Positions 26,501 to 39,268 are shown, counted from the first letter of the stretch. The stretch is 64,000 nt of DNA from Clavelina lepadiformis (GCF_947623445.1 NC_135244.1:620001-684000); one strand, 5' to 3'. The notes: generated by a model not told the origin, from the sequence alone. Made by a program: numbers and translations.

Positions 26501-29500
26501 CACATGACATAAAAACCGTTTGTTACGTTACTTATTGCGTCATAAAACATCGTACAAATTACTGGCTTGTGGACTATCCGCAGTGAAAGATGAGCTTGGG
26601 AAGCGGGTATCTAGCGTAACATCTCATGTTAATTGTGAATTATAGCCCAGAACCGGGTGAGGTTGTATCCACATCACACATGCATTATCCTGTCAAGCTA
26701 GCAACGACAAATGTAAAACGCGTTCGTGCCCATGAGCACAGCGACGCATCGGGTGTTTGTAGTAAATCGGCCGTATCACGATGCGTGCTGAAGCGGCAGG
26801 ATGATTACTTCTGTCTCGAGCCCCATTCGTTGTGGTAATGAAGCGCAACAAGGCAATGGTTAACCCATTTGTCATTTTGTATTCTGGGTCCTCTGACTCG
26901 CCCACAAAGTAATGCGATAGAAGTAGAAATTTTAGACTGAAGTTTCAGCTTTGGATGCTTTTCTACTCTACTACCAAAGCTGTCCATACTTTAAAACTTA
27001 TCTAGAACTTATCCAAAAGCCACCGGAATTATCGACAACGTACTTTCAATTTGCCATCTCTTGCGTGATTAGGTTGTTCCGGTAAATGCGAATGTGCCCG
27101 ATAAAGTGTAATACGTCATGGATCAATTTTAAATATTCCTTTTAGTTCCATCCACTCCCCAACAATGCCTATTCCCTGATGACGTCATTTGCTAATATGT
27201 AATTGTTACGTCACACTTTATCGGGCATAAGTCGGATGAAAAAGTCGCTATTTCATCTTAGCTGCCTTTTCATTCATTATTATTATTGCTTTTAACATGA
27301 CGTCATAATGCTAATGTGACGAGATGTGAGATTTGCTGAAATCGTCAGCTGTTAAGATCTGATGAACGTGATGACGAGTCTGCACTTCAGACAACGCTTT
27401 GTGACGTCACAATGATTTCGATAAATAGCGATACACGTGTGACGTCATATTACCAGCTCAATCAAATTTAGGAATTCTGCAGATTGGTCCCTATTGGCAA
27501 GTTTACTTGTTTAGTTGAAATTGTTTATCGCAAGCGACATAATTTACAAAGCGTTAATTATGACGTAACTATGGTGAATGTTGCCTCATAATTGCATACC
27601 GTGTTAAAATTTGGCTCGCTCTTTCACTGGAGACAAATCTAAGCAACACATGAACTTATTTGAACTTAAACTTGTCTATCTGTCGCTTAGCAAATAAGCT
27701 TTTATGACGCAATAAGTGTTACTGTATCGTGGTTTCTACAAAGTTAAACCGTGTTAACCCAGTTTATAGCAAAGTAAAAAAACATAATTTGGGATCCAGA
27801 AGGTCAACTTTATTTTTGACCCTTAACACGAGCAACAACTTGCTTCATCAGCTGTACTTGGAGATAGCAAAAAATTTCGCGTAGTGTGCTTGCGTCACAA
27901 TGCTGCCTTGCTGGTGACCTGCCAGCCATCCTAATCCACAGCATGCTACACTGTTACTGAGAAGTTACAACTAACCACGACTTACCAGTCCGTTTGTGAC
28001 GATCCCGCGCTATTGTTACGTATCTCCACGTCACTAAAGCTTCTGACAGAAGTATTCCAACAATGTTGAGTTGTCTTTGATTTCCATTTTTGCCTCAATT
28101 CGAAGCTTCTAACTCGGCCGATCTCGCCGGCTCGCCCTTCACTCAAATGAGCGCGCATGCTTCTCTCGACTCAAAATTGCAGCTTTTTTCTCGCCGCTGT
28201 TAAACGCCTTTGCTCAAGTATGACGTCATAAGAACAGAATAGCGTTGTTTTGTGGATAATTCCAGCATTGGAACAAATCTTGAAATTCTCGCTGAGGATT
28301 TGTAGGAATTTATGAGTTGTACAATTGCATGGTTCGTATAAAGCAGATCGCAGTTGTTGATGGCGCAATGTTTTACGCAAAAGCAAATAATGTGTTCGAA
28401 TCGTAGTTGCATTTTTTCCTTATTTTCAAACACGACTCACTACGTCATGGATGATTTTATTCCAATTTCTTTTAAAGTCCCTCAAAAGTATTAATTCAAG
28501 GAGGATTCTCCATTATGACATCACCTAACCCTATTACGTAAAGTTGTCAATTATATTCGGTGTAATACTAAAGCGAATGACCACGCGTGTTCCACAATGT
28601 CTCAAAATTGCCAAGCATTCGAATTGAACCGCTGAAGCAGCACCATAGACACAAATTTGTGTTCAGTTTTTGCTACTACGTCATCAAGGATTCGATAATG
28701 CTTTTTATTACGTAATAGATTTTAATTGTCGCGCAAGAATGACTTTATTGAGTTTCCACGGCGCCCCCATCAGCGCTAATCAAATAGACCGCATGAGTGG
28801 AATCCATTAGTCGCTCGTGCAATATCTTAATAAGCTTCCTGGATGATGGCGCCTTTATATCCAATGAATCGTATACACGTACTGCCTGAATGACGTAATC
28901 GCTTATTTCGTCATCGAAGTTAGATCCATACGTCATACAGGGTGAATGGGGCATTTCGCGGTAAAGTTACATATTTGGGAATGTGCGCGTATTTGATGCC
29001 ATCTCAGTCATTGTGATGTCAGACGTACAAAGGTCAACCATCATTGTTGCTAATTATCCCGTCACTTTAGACTTAGAGTGATACGTCATAGATATTTGAT
29101 GTCATTTCTTTCCCAGGTCAAATGATCGGGATATCGCGCATGGTGCATCCCCGGGGAATGCCCCCAGGACCCATGGGCCCCTACGGGCCAGACCAGTTCC
29201 AACAGGTACCCCCCGCTTTGCTGTCCTCAAATATTTAAACCGCTCTTAATCGCTTTTTTGATCACTTGCAGCCTTATGGCGCCATGCGGCTGCCAGCGAA
29301 CACGGTGCCAGGCCACCCAGGGATGGGCATGAGCATGTAAGTTTAAAATGAGCGCGCCACGCCACTTACAATTATTCACCGATATTTGTTTCTATCGCAG
29401 GCACGGAAGATCACCGTGGGCCAACCCCTCTGGCGCCCCAAGTGTAAGAATGTTGAATTGTTTCGATTTAGTTTATTCATCGATTAATTAATTAACTTAT

Positions 29501-31576
29501 CGCGGTTGATAAATGCAAGGTTGCTTACGAGTAATTTTGATGATAGAATGCGGCAGATATAATAACTTGTCAAGGAGAAACAATTTTCTATTTTCAGGGC
29601 TCTACTGCAGGTGGACCTCCTGGCACCCCCATAATGCGAAGCCCACAAGGTAAGTTGCACCCACAATCCGACCTACCCCTTCACCCATTGTTATGTCATC
29701 ACTTCCGATCACATGATTTGTCACGCCTGACCGAACTTGTTGCCTAGCGACCACACGCACTGCCCACCGTCTGTAGTTGTTTTTCCTTATTGCGTCATAA
29801 TTCGGCTTTGTGCCAATTGTTACGTCCCACTCGGCTGGTCTGACCTCGGTTGACCCCACTTGAGGCTTGTCTTGTTTATTTAAGGTCCCCGCGTCCCAAT
29901 GCACCCCGTTCCTCACCCGCGTTTCCCCTCAGCACACGACCCCAAGAACCCAGGTAAATCCCCGTAACCGTTGCATGCTTAACCCCCAAATGCATATTTT
30001 AACAATCTCCTCTGACATCACCATTGCTATTGTTGCATCAGTGAATGCTACTACGCGCTCATTCATACCTGTGACGTCATTATGGAATTGTTCCTCGTCA
30101 TGCTTGGTTGCATCCAACTAAATCGTGTCCGACTTTCATTACCAGCCTAACCGCATGCAGCTGGTGCGGCCATTATTACGTCTTCTTCATATCTCATTGT
30201 TACGTCATAAAGTGTGGTAACCATAAATTTATTTGCAGATCCGATGAACTCTGAATTCATGAACAAGTCGATGTCTCACCAAATCCAGTCTTCCGTGAGT
30301 TGGATAGCTTGTGATGTCATAGACCACTCATGTGTCGTCATACGGCACTTATAGTGACGTAACACATTTACATTATTCTCTCACAGTTCCCGATGGGCAG
30401 CGTCCCGGAGAATCTCCCCTCTACGACCATCCCCATGTCTGGTGGACCCGGGCTTCCGCCCTCGACCCAAAATATGACTCCGGGTCTGAACGGGATGAAC
30501 GGTTCCGGCCCCGACCAATCAATGATCGACGGACTACCCAAGGTGGGTTTATTACGTCTCAATTCCGCTTTTGTTTGAACGACTGTTCACGTTTAATCTG
30601 ATGAAATTGTTTCAGAACTCCCCCTCCAACAACATGGCGATGAACTCGATACCGGGGGCTCCTGCGCAGATGGGTCCCCCTGGTGGACCCGGCGGTACTC
30701 CCCACACCCCGCAAGATGGCGGCGAAGGGGATTTTATGGTCCCATTCAGCGATAACGTGAGTAACAACCCCGCCATGGGAACCTACTGATTGTACCTCTA
30801 TGACGTCACACCGGAATTACGCGAACTGATTGTTGAAGGTGGCCGTGATTGGTCAGGACTGGCGCGAGTCATAAGACAGGGACGCTGCCGCTTAGCGGCG
30901 CTCGCGAGTCGATTAGTTACATAATTTTTGTGTTTCGAATATCGCCACCTAGCGGTATAGAAGTATGTGAAGCGCCGAAGTGAACATCGATGTATTACGT
31001 CAATGCTTATGTCGCCAATATTTTGCTCAATAAAATCGTTCGTTCTGTTATAACTGCTCTGCAATTGTCAGTTATTACGTCATAATCCAGCCGACCTCGT
31101 TTGAACTGTAACAGTGTACCGCATAAGCATGACTCAGCATGATAACGTTGTCATTTCGTCTAACATTGGCGTGGCTCCTTCTTGCATGGCGTGTCGCCAC
31201 TAAACTTAATAACTCCTATATTGGTATTAGTGTTTAATACGATGTTACAGACCCGGTGGTGTTTTTCAAACTCTAACTCTGATTGGTCAACTAAAAATTT
31301 AAATTTCCCGCCCTCGTCGGTTCCGCTTCATCGCAACAACATTAACGTAATAATAAGTTTGTGCGTGTGTGTGTGTGTGCACGTTCTAACATGTTCTTGC
31401 TCTTTGCTTATGTATGTGCCTTGCACGTGCTTGCTCGCTTGCGTCATCGATGACGTCATCAACAGCAAAACGAGTCGGCGGCGATCTTGAAGATCAAGGA
31501 GAGCATGCAACAGGAGGCGAAGTTGTTTGAAACGAAGGACGGAGATGGAAACGGTGAATTCAGCTTCATGTCGTGA
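20590..31576 (+). CDS. SSBP3: SSBP2/3/4-type single-stranded DNA-binding protein (Ssdp), LDB1/CHIP cofactor (17 exons, 437 aa)
   Basis: Exons: 20590-20651, 20858-20930, 21131-21192, 23765-23849, 24092-24178, 24367-24426, 25317-25370, 25555-25603, 29117-29205, 29272-29336, 29401-29443, 29598-29649, 29885-29953, 30239-30294, 30387-30542, 30616-30756, 31466-31576. Phases agree throughout. The ATG at 20590 has an ideal context (gccaccATG). Residues about 12-94 form the LUFS/LisH domain: [10 protein letters not shown], then [29 protein letters not shown], and [20 protein letters not shown]. The rest is Pro/Gly/Met-rich, as in the family, with [10 protein letters not shown] and DGLPKNSPSNN blocks. 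SSBP proteins stabilise LDB1 complexes with LIM-homeodomain factors in the nucleus. Vertebrate proteins are about 390 aa; this one is longer, partly because of a charged C-terminal exon. Intron 7 has a GC donor (CAG|gcgagt). Vertebrates have SSBP2, 3 and 4, so the symbol is only the closest name. Confidence 0.95.
28745..28954 (-). CDS. Candidate small nested ORF in SSBP intron 8 (69 aa, unknown)
   Basis: A complete frame on the strand opposite SSBP has an ATG at 28952-28954, an in-frame TAA just upstream, and a TAA stop at 28745-28747. The stop sits inside AATAAA (28744-28749). The middle of the protein ([20 protein letters not shown]) is mixed charged and hydrophobic and looks protein-like. 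No family was recognised. It may be a single-exon microgene, one exon of an antisense transcript, or chance. Confidence 0.3.
   Translation of the reverse strand: MPHSPCMTYGSNFDDEISDYVIQAVRVYDSLDIKAPSSRKLIKILHERLMDSTHAVYLISADGGAVETQ
30757..30789 (+). other. SSBP3: Alternative SSBP C-terminus by reading through the exon-16 donor
   Basis: If the donor at 30757 is not used, the frame continues 10 codons ([10 protein letters not shown]) to TGA at 30787-30789. The resulting end, [14 protein letters not shown], resembles in length and position the canonical vertebrate SSBP tail, which ends in an N-x-S-P-S-M-T-M-type motif. The spliced form ends instead with the charged exon at 31466-31576. Confidence 0.45.
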
Positions 31577-33962
31577 TCGCTTGGACCCGAATAAACCGAT
31601 TCCGACCGGTTAAAGTTCAACGTTTAAATTGAGGCGGGAAGGAGCACCGTACTATTTGCAAACGTTGCGGCCGCACATCTGCTACGCGTTTGCAAACAAA
31701 CTTGAACTTCAGAATTTCGAGCAACTAATTGTTGCGATGTAACCATGTTAGTTTGTATAAAATAATTATCGCTTTTAAGTATGTTCGTCTTTATTTATTA
31801 TACGTTTAGAAACAACCATTTAACTATGAACTGCTACTTGTTTTTCTGGTGCTTGTGCTTATATATGTAGAATCGAGTGTTCTTTTATTTTCTCAGCGTA
31901 TGTTCGCCCCGAACCCGAACGTTTTGGTGTTCGGCCGAACCGGAATCATGTCGATTTTATGTGTTGTTCAAACGATAACCCGGTGACTTTGCCATTTTGA
32001 TGGAACTATGAAAGAGTATCAATGTCATATTCATCACTGTGAAATAGTTTCTCAAGTGATGACTGTAGATTAGCAAGCGCGGTACCTCATAATTTGGACA
32101 AATCATCTTCATCACAACTGTCTTTCTATTTTCATGAAAACTCCGCCACGACTAGGATTATGGCGTGGCTTGGAGGCCACACTTGTACAAAGTATCAGAT
32201 ACGTGGCTACTTTCTATTGGTTTATTCGAATCCGATTTTGAGAAAGAGCAAATCAGAGTAATCGACGACTGCATCGAATAAACTGAGTTGCCATCCGGCT
32301 TTATTGTCATTTCTGTATCTTTGTGACGAAACAATTAAACGTGCACAGAATGTTTTAATCGTTATTATTTTACGCGTAAATGTGAAAGATCCAGAATTTA
32401 ACTGAGAAGTCTGAACCACCTGTTATGTGGATCGGCATCTCCATGACAACCGCGTATGTGAGTGCGTCGTGTTTTGTTTCGTTAATCCTTTAATTTATTT
32501 TGCGAAGATATCTTGAAGGCGGTGAAAGATGTTTTAGTCATGACGTCAACGACGCATTAATTTGAGAAAAGTTTTCAGATTAAACAAGAATAAGTTACAA
32601 AAACATTCCGTGTCTTCACTTTACAGTGAAATCTGAAGACAACGCGATTATATAAAGAGCTGTCGTTGATCGTGAGGTCCAACGAAGGATAGCGCGGTGG
32701 TTGGATAAGTCGCAGTACATTTAATCTCGGTGCAAAAGCGCCGAAGAAACGAAGGCAATAGTGTATTATCGATATTAGTGTTTGTAACAAGAAATAGGTT
32801 TCCCGGCAAACAACAGTCTCTCAAGTCTCAACCTTCTACGTCAGGTCAAGTGATTCAGAGGCTCGCTTTGTAGAAAGTATTCAACATTATGACGTAGGCA
32901 CCCAAGTCAATTTCTTCCAAGAAATAGATGAATGTTAAACACAATTACTGGGGTGAGATGAACAGAGAAATGACAAGAAGATGTTAGTTAAGTGAGAGTT
33001 AACTTGAGGCAATGTTGACACTACTCAAAATCAGAACTTATTCTGGGGAAGATATTGTTATTGTTAGATATTCTCTTCTGTATGTGGAACCACTTCCACG
33101 TTGAAATTGCAGAACAAATACACAAAATGAGTCGAATAAGCAGTAGACCGGGCATAGTGGGTGGATGAGTTGGATATAATGACCACAAGCAACTAAATAG
33201 ATAACTATGTCGTTTTGAGTGACCTTTGAACTGTAATTAAACAGAGAGATCACGGTTCAGTTAACGCCAGACTCAGCATGTCACGCATGACTGCAACAAG
33301 CGCGATCTTATTATTTGTAACAAAGAGCAATGGAACCTTCTACACAAATTCATCTCCCTGTAACAAGTGAAACGACACGAAATATAAGATCCGCTAGTTG
33401 GCGTTAACGTCAACGTAACTTGATGCCGCTTGACATGGGAGGGCCAGATCACCCGGGAGACGAACAAGTTCCTCGTAAAAACGTCGATACAAGCATTGTG
33501 GCTTAAATTTACCGCTTCTTTGTGACGATTGATATTCATTCTGATTCATATTCTTAATAGATAATACGCTAGTGTGTTACGACGCTTCGAAACGTTACAA
33601 AAATTTGTGGTTTTGCAAAGCTTTTCACAATTGTTAACGAAAGTCTTTGTGACGTCACGTACTCTGCTAGTCGTTACCTCAGCTATCCTGTTACGTGAGC
33701 GCGCGTAGACAATAGGAATCGTGTCGTGTAAATATTCTTTGAAGGGGTGAGGGGCCACATCGAAGCCTATTTTGTCAATATTACTCCATTCATCGCGCGC
33801 TTGTACGCCCAGTGTATGACTTTGAAGACAGTCCGCTTCGAACAAGGTACAGCGGTGCACAACAGGTGTACCTAAACACAGCCGGGCCAGTTAACTTGCT
33901 TCTATCTGCTTCTAGGCTTTGAAAGTTATCTCCAGGTAACCGTTGTTAAGTTTTAAGCCGAA
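31577..33962. other. Intergenic region after SSBP
   Basis: This holds the SSBP 3' UTR and the upstream region of the next gene. An AATAAA at 31590 is only 14 bases past the stop, so a later signal may be used. Minus-strand frames at 32222-32419 and 33546-33860 show no family motif. No RNA gene was recognised. Confidence 0.4.
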
Positions 33963-36389
33963 ATGCCGAACTACTGCACCCCTGGACACCCCTACGCTTC
34001 CCAGAGCATCCACGTCACAACCAACCCAATCTACAAGAGCAAAGACGGCAAGTAAGTAGTATGTCATTGTGACGTCATTGATCTTGCGATGACCGAGGTA
34101 CACTCATAATTAAAGATAGAAATTATAAAGTTTTGCGATCTTTTTTCTCACAGACAGTTGCAGAATCGTAAATAATTCGTGCGAGCGATTGCAGCGATTT
34201 CATTTGCAAACCGCGGTTATGTAAACGCAGGAAAATTTTGACGATAACTTGGGTAGTTTGATAAGAAATACGATAAAGTGATTTTTCTATGGACAAAAGC
34301 AATACGGTGACTCGCCGAAATATTGAAGTTCTTCATAAGACGTCAATTGCAATTTTCAGCGAAAACGAACCAAATCCAGTTGTAGCATTGGTTAAAATTA
34401 TATCGAAATTTTAGGTTGATTTAGTGAAAACGCATTGAAAATAACGAGATTTTGTAATTTGCCTTGAATAGTTGTCGATTGTAATTGTAACAATACGGAT
34501 TAGTTGAAGCACCAATCAAGTGCCAATGCCAACCACCGATTAATCCAGGTTTTGTCGAGCACAAAAGTTTCAAGAAGTCGATGGACTGATTTCAATCTTT
34601 TCTTTGACTGGCTTTCAAGTACCAGGTCTGTCAAAACGAACAAAAGCGATTTAATCTCGGTTGAAAAGCATCGCTCTCGACCCAAACAATGGGCTTGTGT
34701 ACGCGGAGCTTAATCTAAGCTTCTTCTGCACACAGACACAGTCGTGATACCTTTATGACGTATGAAACAAGATTGGATTAGGTTTTAATGCACGTGATGG
34801 CGCATATAAGCATGGGGAAATGGTTGCAACATTTTCAACAATTTTTTGGTTAATCTCCTGTTATTGGAGGAAGCAATAACTTTTCGAGTTGCATCATATA
34901 TTTAAGCTTTAAATGAAACCAGCTTTTGTTTTGAAACAGAAGCGTCTGAAATATTTAAAACATTCAAAAAACTCATTTTAAAAACTTTCTAAACAAGCGA
35001 CTGATCAGTCGATAAGTTAAATTACGTTTGTTGCGAAATAAAAGCTTTACTCACGAGGTTGGAGTGAATTTCTTTGTTTTATTTCTCATGTCACTTATTT
35101 TAACTTCTCTTTTATCTGATTGTGTTGAACCTTGTTTCAATTTCTTTGAAAACACATTTCACTTTGAATTGAACAGATACGATCAACATAATGATGAACG
35201 ACTCCTTAACCCCACCTCGAGGCCGAAGACAAGCACGCAAATTACAAGTCCTAGGATGGCAGGGTCGCCACTAGAGGTCTCTCCGCGCTCTCCCCGAGCA
35301 AAAACTGCACCTCCCGGCTACAAAACCATGCCCCCGCTTAATAAAGCGCAGAAGGCAAGTTTTGACGATATTTATTTTGTTTTTATGAAAATTAATTCTG
35401 CCACACCAAACTTTCATGACCCCATTAAGACCAAGTAAATTTTACCAGTGGATAAAATTCATAGAAATTTGATTGATTGGTTTATGACGGAATAAAACCA
35501 GGTTTAAATTGTAGCAGATTGAATTATATTTTGTAAAAATATTCGGGCAATTTTGAACATATTAGGGAAAAGCTTTTACCAATCTACTTGAATTCGTTCC
35601 TCGTTTCACAACCCGACAGTATTTTTTATATTTGTTCACGAAACATTTATTTTTAGTTGTTGGAGTCAAAAAAATTGTATTTGACCAAAATCGCGCAGCT
35701 TTTTATAAAATTTCAGAGTAATTTAATGAATTAAATTGCAAGTTTTTGTCCATGAAATATTTAAAGCTTCTTGTTAACTAAATTGCATTTTTCTCTCAAA
35801 ATCTTTCGTTTTTCCAGTTGATAACAATAAAGTACATCCAGCGCACCCCCTGGTGTAGAGACATGTACAGGTGGTTCACCCCTGACCCTAGCAACGGGGT
35901 GTGGCTTGACAACGAGAAAGTTGACCGCTACCGCCATCTAGCGCTGAGGGAAAGATTACCGATGCAGAGAATTTATCACGTCGAGAAAGGGCTGATACCA
36001 AATTATTCAGGCTATGTGCCAGGTATTGAGAAACCAATTCAAAAATCAGTTTGTATTCGACTTATTCAGCATTTCTGGTTTAAACCTAATTTTTAGTCTA
36101 ATTTTCAACTTTTTCTTAATACGCATCATGTATTTTGTTTTCAACGTATTCAACACTTCTGGTTTAACACGTTTTTAATTTTTAATCTTTTTCTTGTTTC
36201 GCATCTTGTATTTTTGAAATCATACTTTCTTAAATAATTTCTCAACTTCTTATTATAAAACATATTTCAGGTCAAAAATTTCGATATGGAAACACTTGGA
36301 CCCGGGAAACTGTCAATGCAAATAAGATTGGGATTCCCCGAAGGTGGGAATCGACTTCCTTTTTTCAAAATCGACCAATCGGAGCTTGA
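33963..36389 (+). CDS. Probable ciliary microtubule inner protein-like gene (4 exons, 196 aa)
   Basis: Exons: 33963-34051, 35177-35354, 35818-36022, 36271-36389; phases agree, 196 codons plus TGA. The N-terminus (MPNYCTPGHPYASQSIHVTT) and a Pro/Ser/Lys-rich second exon precede a tryptophan- and arginine-rich block (TPWCRDMYRWFTPD). The C-terminal part reads LIPNYSGYVPGQKFRYGNTW, with the PxYxGyvPg..fr.G signature shared by FAM166/CIMIP2 and related sperm and ciliary microtubule inner proteins. Those proteins bind inside doublet microtubules of axonemes. The exact orthologue is not recognised, so no symbol is given. Exon 2 ends on a GC donor (AAG|gcaagt). The gene stands alone, with AATAAA at 36415. 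Confidence 0.75.
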
Positions 36390-36414
36390 GAACTTTTTGT
36401 TTCTTGTCATCAGA

Positions 36415-36420
36415 AATAAA
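36415..36420 (+). terminator. Polyadenylation signal
   Basis: AATAAA lies 26 bases after the TGA of the four-exon gene ending at 36389. It is close, but supports the gene end. Confidence 0.5.
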
Positions 36421-37285
36421 ATTTAGTCGTTAAATAAGTTTTTTTAAACAAGAAAGTTTTCTTTGTTTGTAGGATTTTGCATTTGTTCGATTTTTCTGCA
36501 AATTGTCGTAATTTTTTAACAAATCTTTTCATTCTTTCTCGTAAACGAAAACAAGTTTCTATTCAAGAAAAAAAATTTAAAATTATTGTTTTGTAAATGA
36601 ATGCAAATTTTCAGCTAAATTTCTAGTAACCAAATTTTTTTATTGAAAAGAATTCATCAAAGCTCACAAATCGATGAAGCGTAACACCTGTGTATGACCA
36701 ATCAGGTCCACCCTTTACTATAGTGAGGTTCTGGATAAAACCACATAATTGCATTTAAATAAACTTACTTATGTTTCGTTGTTAACATAATTGTATGAGA
36801 TTGTTTTATGCAAGTTTAAAGAAAGAGAATAAAGATAATTTACTGTATTTATAAAAATTTGTTCTTAGAGCTAGGACTTGATTAAATGGCTTTTAATTGA
36901 AGTTATTTTGTTGCTTTTATGAAAACTGGTTTCGATGCTCAAGCATCATTCCTGTTTGTGAAGTTTACTTTGAAATTAATTATTTCTTATTTAGTCTAAG
37001 AAATGTTAAGTTCGTTACAGCGAGTTCCCCAGATCGCGTTATTTCCTTCTTTTCTTATTCTCACGTGACCACAAAATTTCATCAATGCCGCCTGTGTACA
37101 TGAGGAATCCCTCTCGTATGAGATGATTTGTGAGTGAGTGGTTTGCGTCGTTTCTTTAGTCTTTGCCCATCTCTTTGCGTCACAAACTCAGTTACATACA
37201 GGTTGATCGGTTTTATGCAGTAACATACACCATTAATTATAATTATAATTAATATGTAATAATTAATTGGTTAATTAATTAACCA
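36421..37285. other. AT-rich spacer, no gene seen
   Basis: Low-complexity AT-rich sequence, ending in a palindromic run of TAATTA repeats at 37230-37285 just before the inverted arm. Confidence 0.4.
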
Positions 37286-37431
37286 ATCAATCATTTTATT
37301 TTTCGTCAAAAGCGCGATGGGGACGAAAAATCAAGTCAGTTGTTACTAACACCCGCCAATGAACAGGAAAAGTGACAAAGCCGAGAAGGCTTAAAACGTG
37401 CTCAAGTGAAATAACGTTGATAATTGCTGGT
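37286..37431 (+). repeat. Inverted repeat arm, left copy (about 146 bp)
   Basis: This segment, starting near tcattttatttttcgtcaaa and ending near ttgctggt, recurs in inverted orientation at 39269-39416 with only scattered mismatches. The pair brackets about 1.8 kb containing retrotransposon-like coding remains. The arms may be two inserted copies of a small element in opposite orientation, or terminal repeats of one composite element. Confidence 0.8.
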
Positions 37432-37555
37432 TTAAATAAAACCTACCAATTTAACCTACCAATTTAAATAAAACCATCTGGCTAACGCGCAGTTTAAACC
37501 CGCAAATGCTTTTACAAATCCAACAAATCAAATTGACGGACACGCACTTATATGG

Positions 37556-37795
37556 TTCAATTTATATGCTTATTTATATGCTTATTTATATGCTTATTTA
37601 TATGCTTATTTATATGCTTATTTATATGCTTATTTATATGCTTATTTATATGCTTATTTATATGCTTATTTATATGCTTATTTATATGCTTATTTATATG
37701 CTTATTTATATGCTTATTTATATGCTTATTTATATGCTTATTTATATGCTTATTTATATGCTTATTTATATGCTTATTTATATGCTTATTTTTAT
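37556..37795 (+). repeat. 12-bp minisatellite (tttatatgctta)n, about 20 copies
   Basis: Near-perfect tandem copies of a 12-base unit run for about 240 bp. Because 12 is a multiple of three, the array is open in several frames on both strands and makes spurious repetitive ORFs. It ends exactly where the retrotransposon-like coding similarity begins. Confidence 0.95.
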
Positions 37796-38503
37796 TCACT
37801 TATTTATATGGTTCTCGGTTCAACTATAGGCGAAGCAGACGGCAAGTTAGTGTGGGAAGCTACAGTAAAAAAGTTAAAAGATGAAGCGAAACTTCTTAAA
37901 CAATTCAACCCGACTATAGAAGCGAAAAGGAGTTTAGTTGGGAACAAACTCCATCCAATCTGCTCTTTCAACGCTTTTACTCGACCGATATCCACATCCG
38001 TCGTCGACGAAATAAATCAAGTAATCGAACGATTTGTATTAATCAACCCCAATGCGTATGCCGACATGAACATCTTGCAAAGGGCAAAAAATAGGGGGGG
38101 GGGGGGGCTACGAAATGTTAAATATCTCGCTGTATCAGGACCTGCTCTACTTAAAATCGATCGGACCATTCTGCCAGGAAAAAATGACCGGACAAATAAC
38201 AACCGAAATAAATAAACAAACAGAATTGACCAAATTGGTCATCAATTATCCAAAGTTTACAACCTTCGAATACACAATGACATGCATCACGTGACAGCGC
38301 CCTCGCGATTTTACCAACACGCGCTAAAATTGAGAAATAAGCACCAGGCAACGTTGAAAGATTAAAACAACATATTGGCGTTTACTGAAGGATAAAAGAG
38401 ACGGTGGGTAGGTAATCACCAAACGTGGAAAAATGTCCACAACCCAATTTCAAACAACTGATAAAAAACGTTTAATTACAGATTGACCTGGAACGATCTA
38501 ATG

Positions 38504-38845
38504 CAGGGGTTCCCAACCGGTGGTACGCGTACCACTAGTGGTACGCGGGAGCTTTTCAGGTGGTACGCGAGCAGCTCTCCGTTGCATGCGATATACAGCA
38601 TAGTAGTATAACAATTTAATTTTGAGTTGCTAAAATATGCGAACAACACTTTTATTTCTTTCCGTACTAAATTCTCTGCACTCAGTAAGCTACTTTTGTC
38701 GATCTTGCTCACTGCTGTCATTGTTATTAATACAATGCTGCTGTGCGAATATTGGATCAAATTAGTTGTTTTGAAAATAGTGGTACGTGTTGACAATCCG
38801 TGGTGGCTAAGTGGTACGAGAACATAAAAAGGTTGGGAACCCCTG
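38504..38845. mobile_element. hAT-type miniature element (third family)
   Basis: The ends are CAGGGGTTCCCAACCGGTGG and, inverted, GGTTGGGAACCCCTG. GGTACGCG repeats lie just inside the left end. It sits inside the decayed retrotransposon, so it inserted after it. No clear 8-bp target duplication is visible, which suggests age or a complex insertion. Confidence 0.8.
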
Positions 38846-39268
38846 AGTCCTCAGCTTTAGGTCAAATGCGTTCAACTTTCATCCTTTTTCAGACACCGCA
38901 TGTCGGTTCTGTTTGATCGGCCCCGATGCGCCTTCGCATGTTTTATTTAAATGTAAAAAACGTCGCTTTATGGCGCTACGCATGCAGAGTAGGTACCGTT
39001 TCCACGGGAACTGCAATTTCCTTTAACGACGTAACAGAAATAATAAACATGCATCGCCCCGAAAACCTTGATCGTGAAGCGCTCGACATGAGCATTCGAC
39101 ATTTCTTTTACGGTGGTTTCTTTTCCCATCCACTGATGTACAACACTGAAGCAATTTTCATTCATCAGTTGCTTGGACACACCACCTGCTCGTCTGCTTA
39201 ATTTCACTTTTTCAACTTATGTTTTATGGATTTAACTAATTATAGGTTTAGTGGCCGTGCTAGTTGTT

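Noticed and set aside
29602..30121. Minus- and plus-strand ORFs around the SSBP exons
   Set aside because: They are shadows of Pro/Gly-rich SSBP exons; no independent start, splice or motif evidence.
33546..33860. 104-residue minus-strand ORF before the four-exon ciliary-like gene
   Set aside because: It has no recognisable family, no convincing splice or poly(A) context, and many stops around it.
37556..37795. CRISPR-like array
   Set aside because: The 12-bp units are contiguous with no spacers, and the window is a eukaryotic genome.
37506..37884. Repetitive hydrophobic ORFs (LIYM/FICL repeats) on both strands
   Set aside because: They are translations of the 12-bp minisatellite; a 12-base period keeps several frames open without coding.
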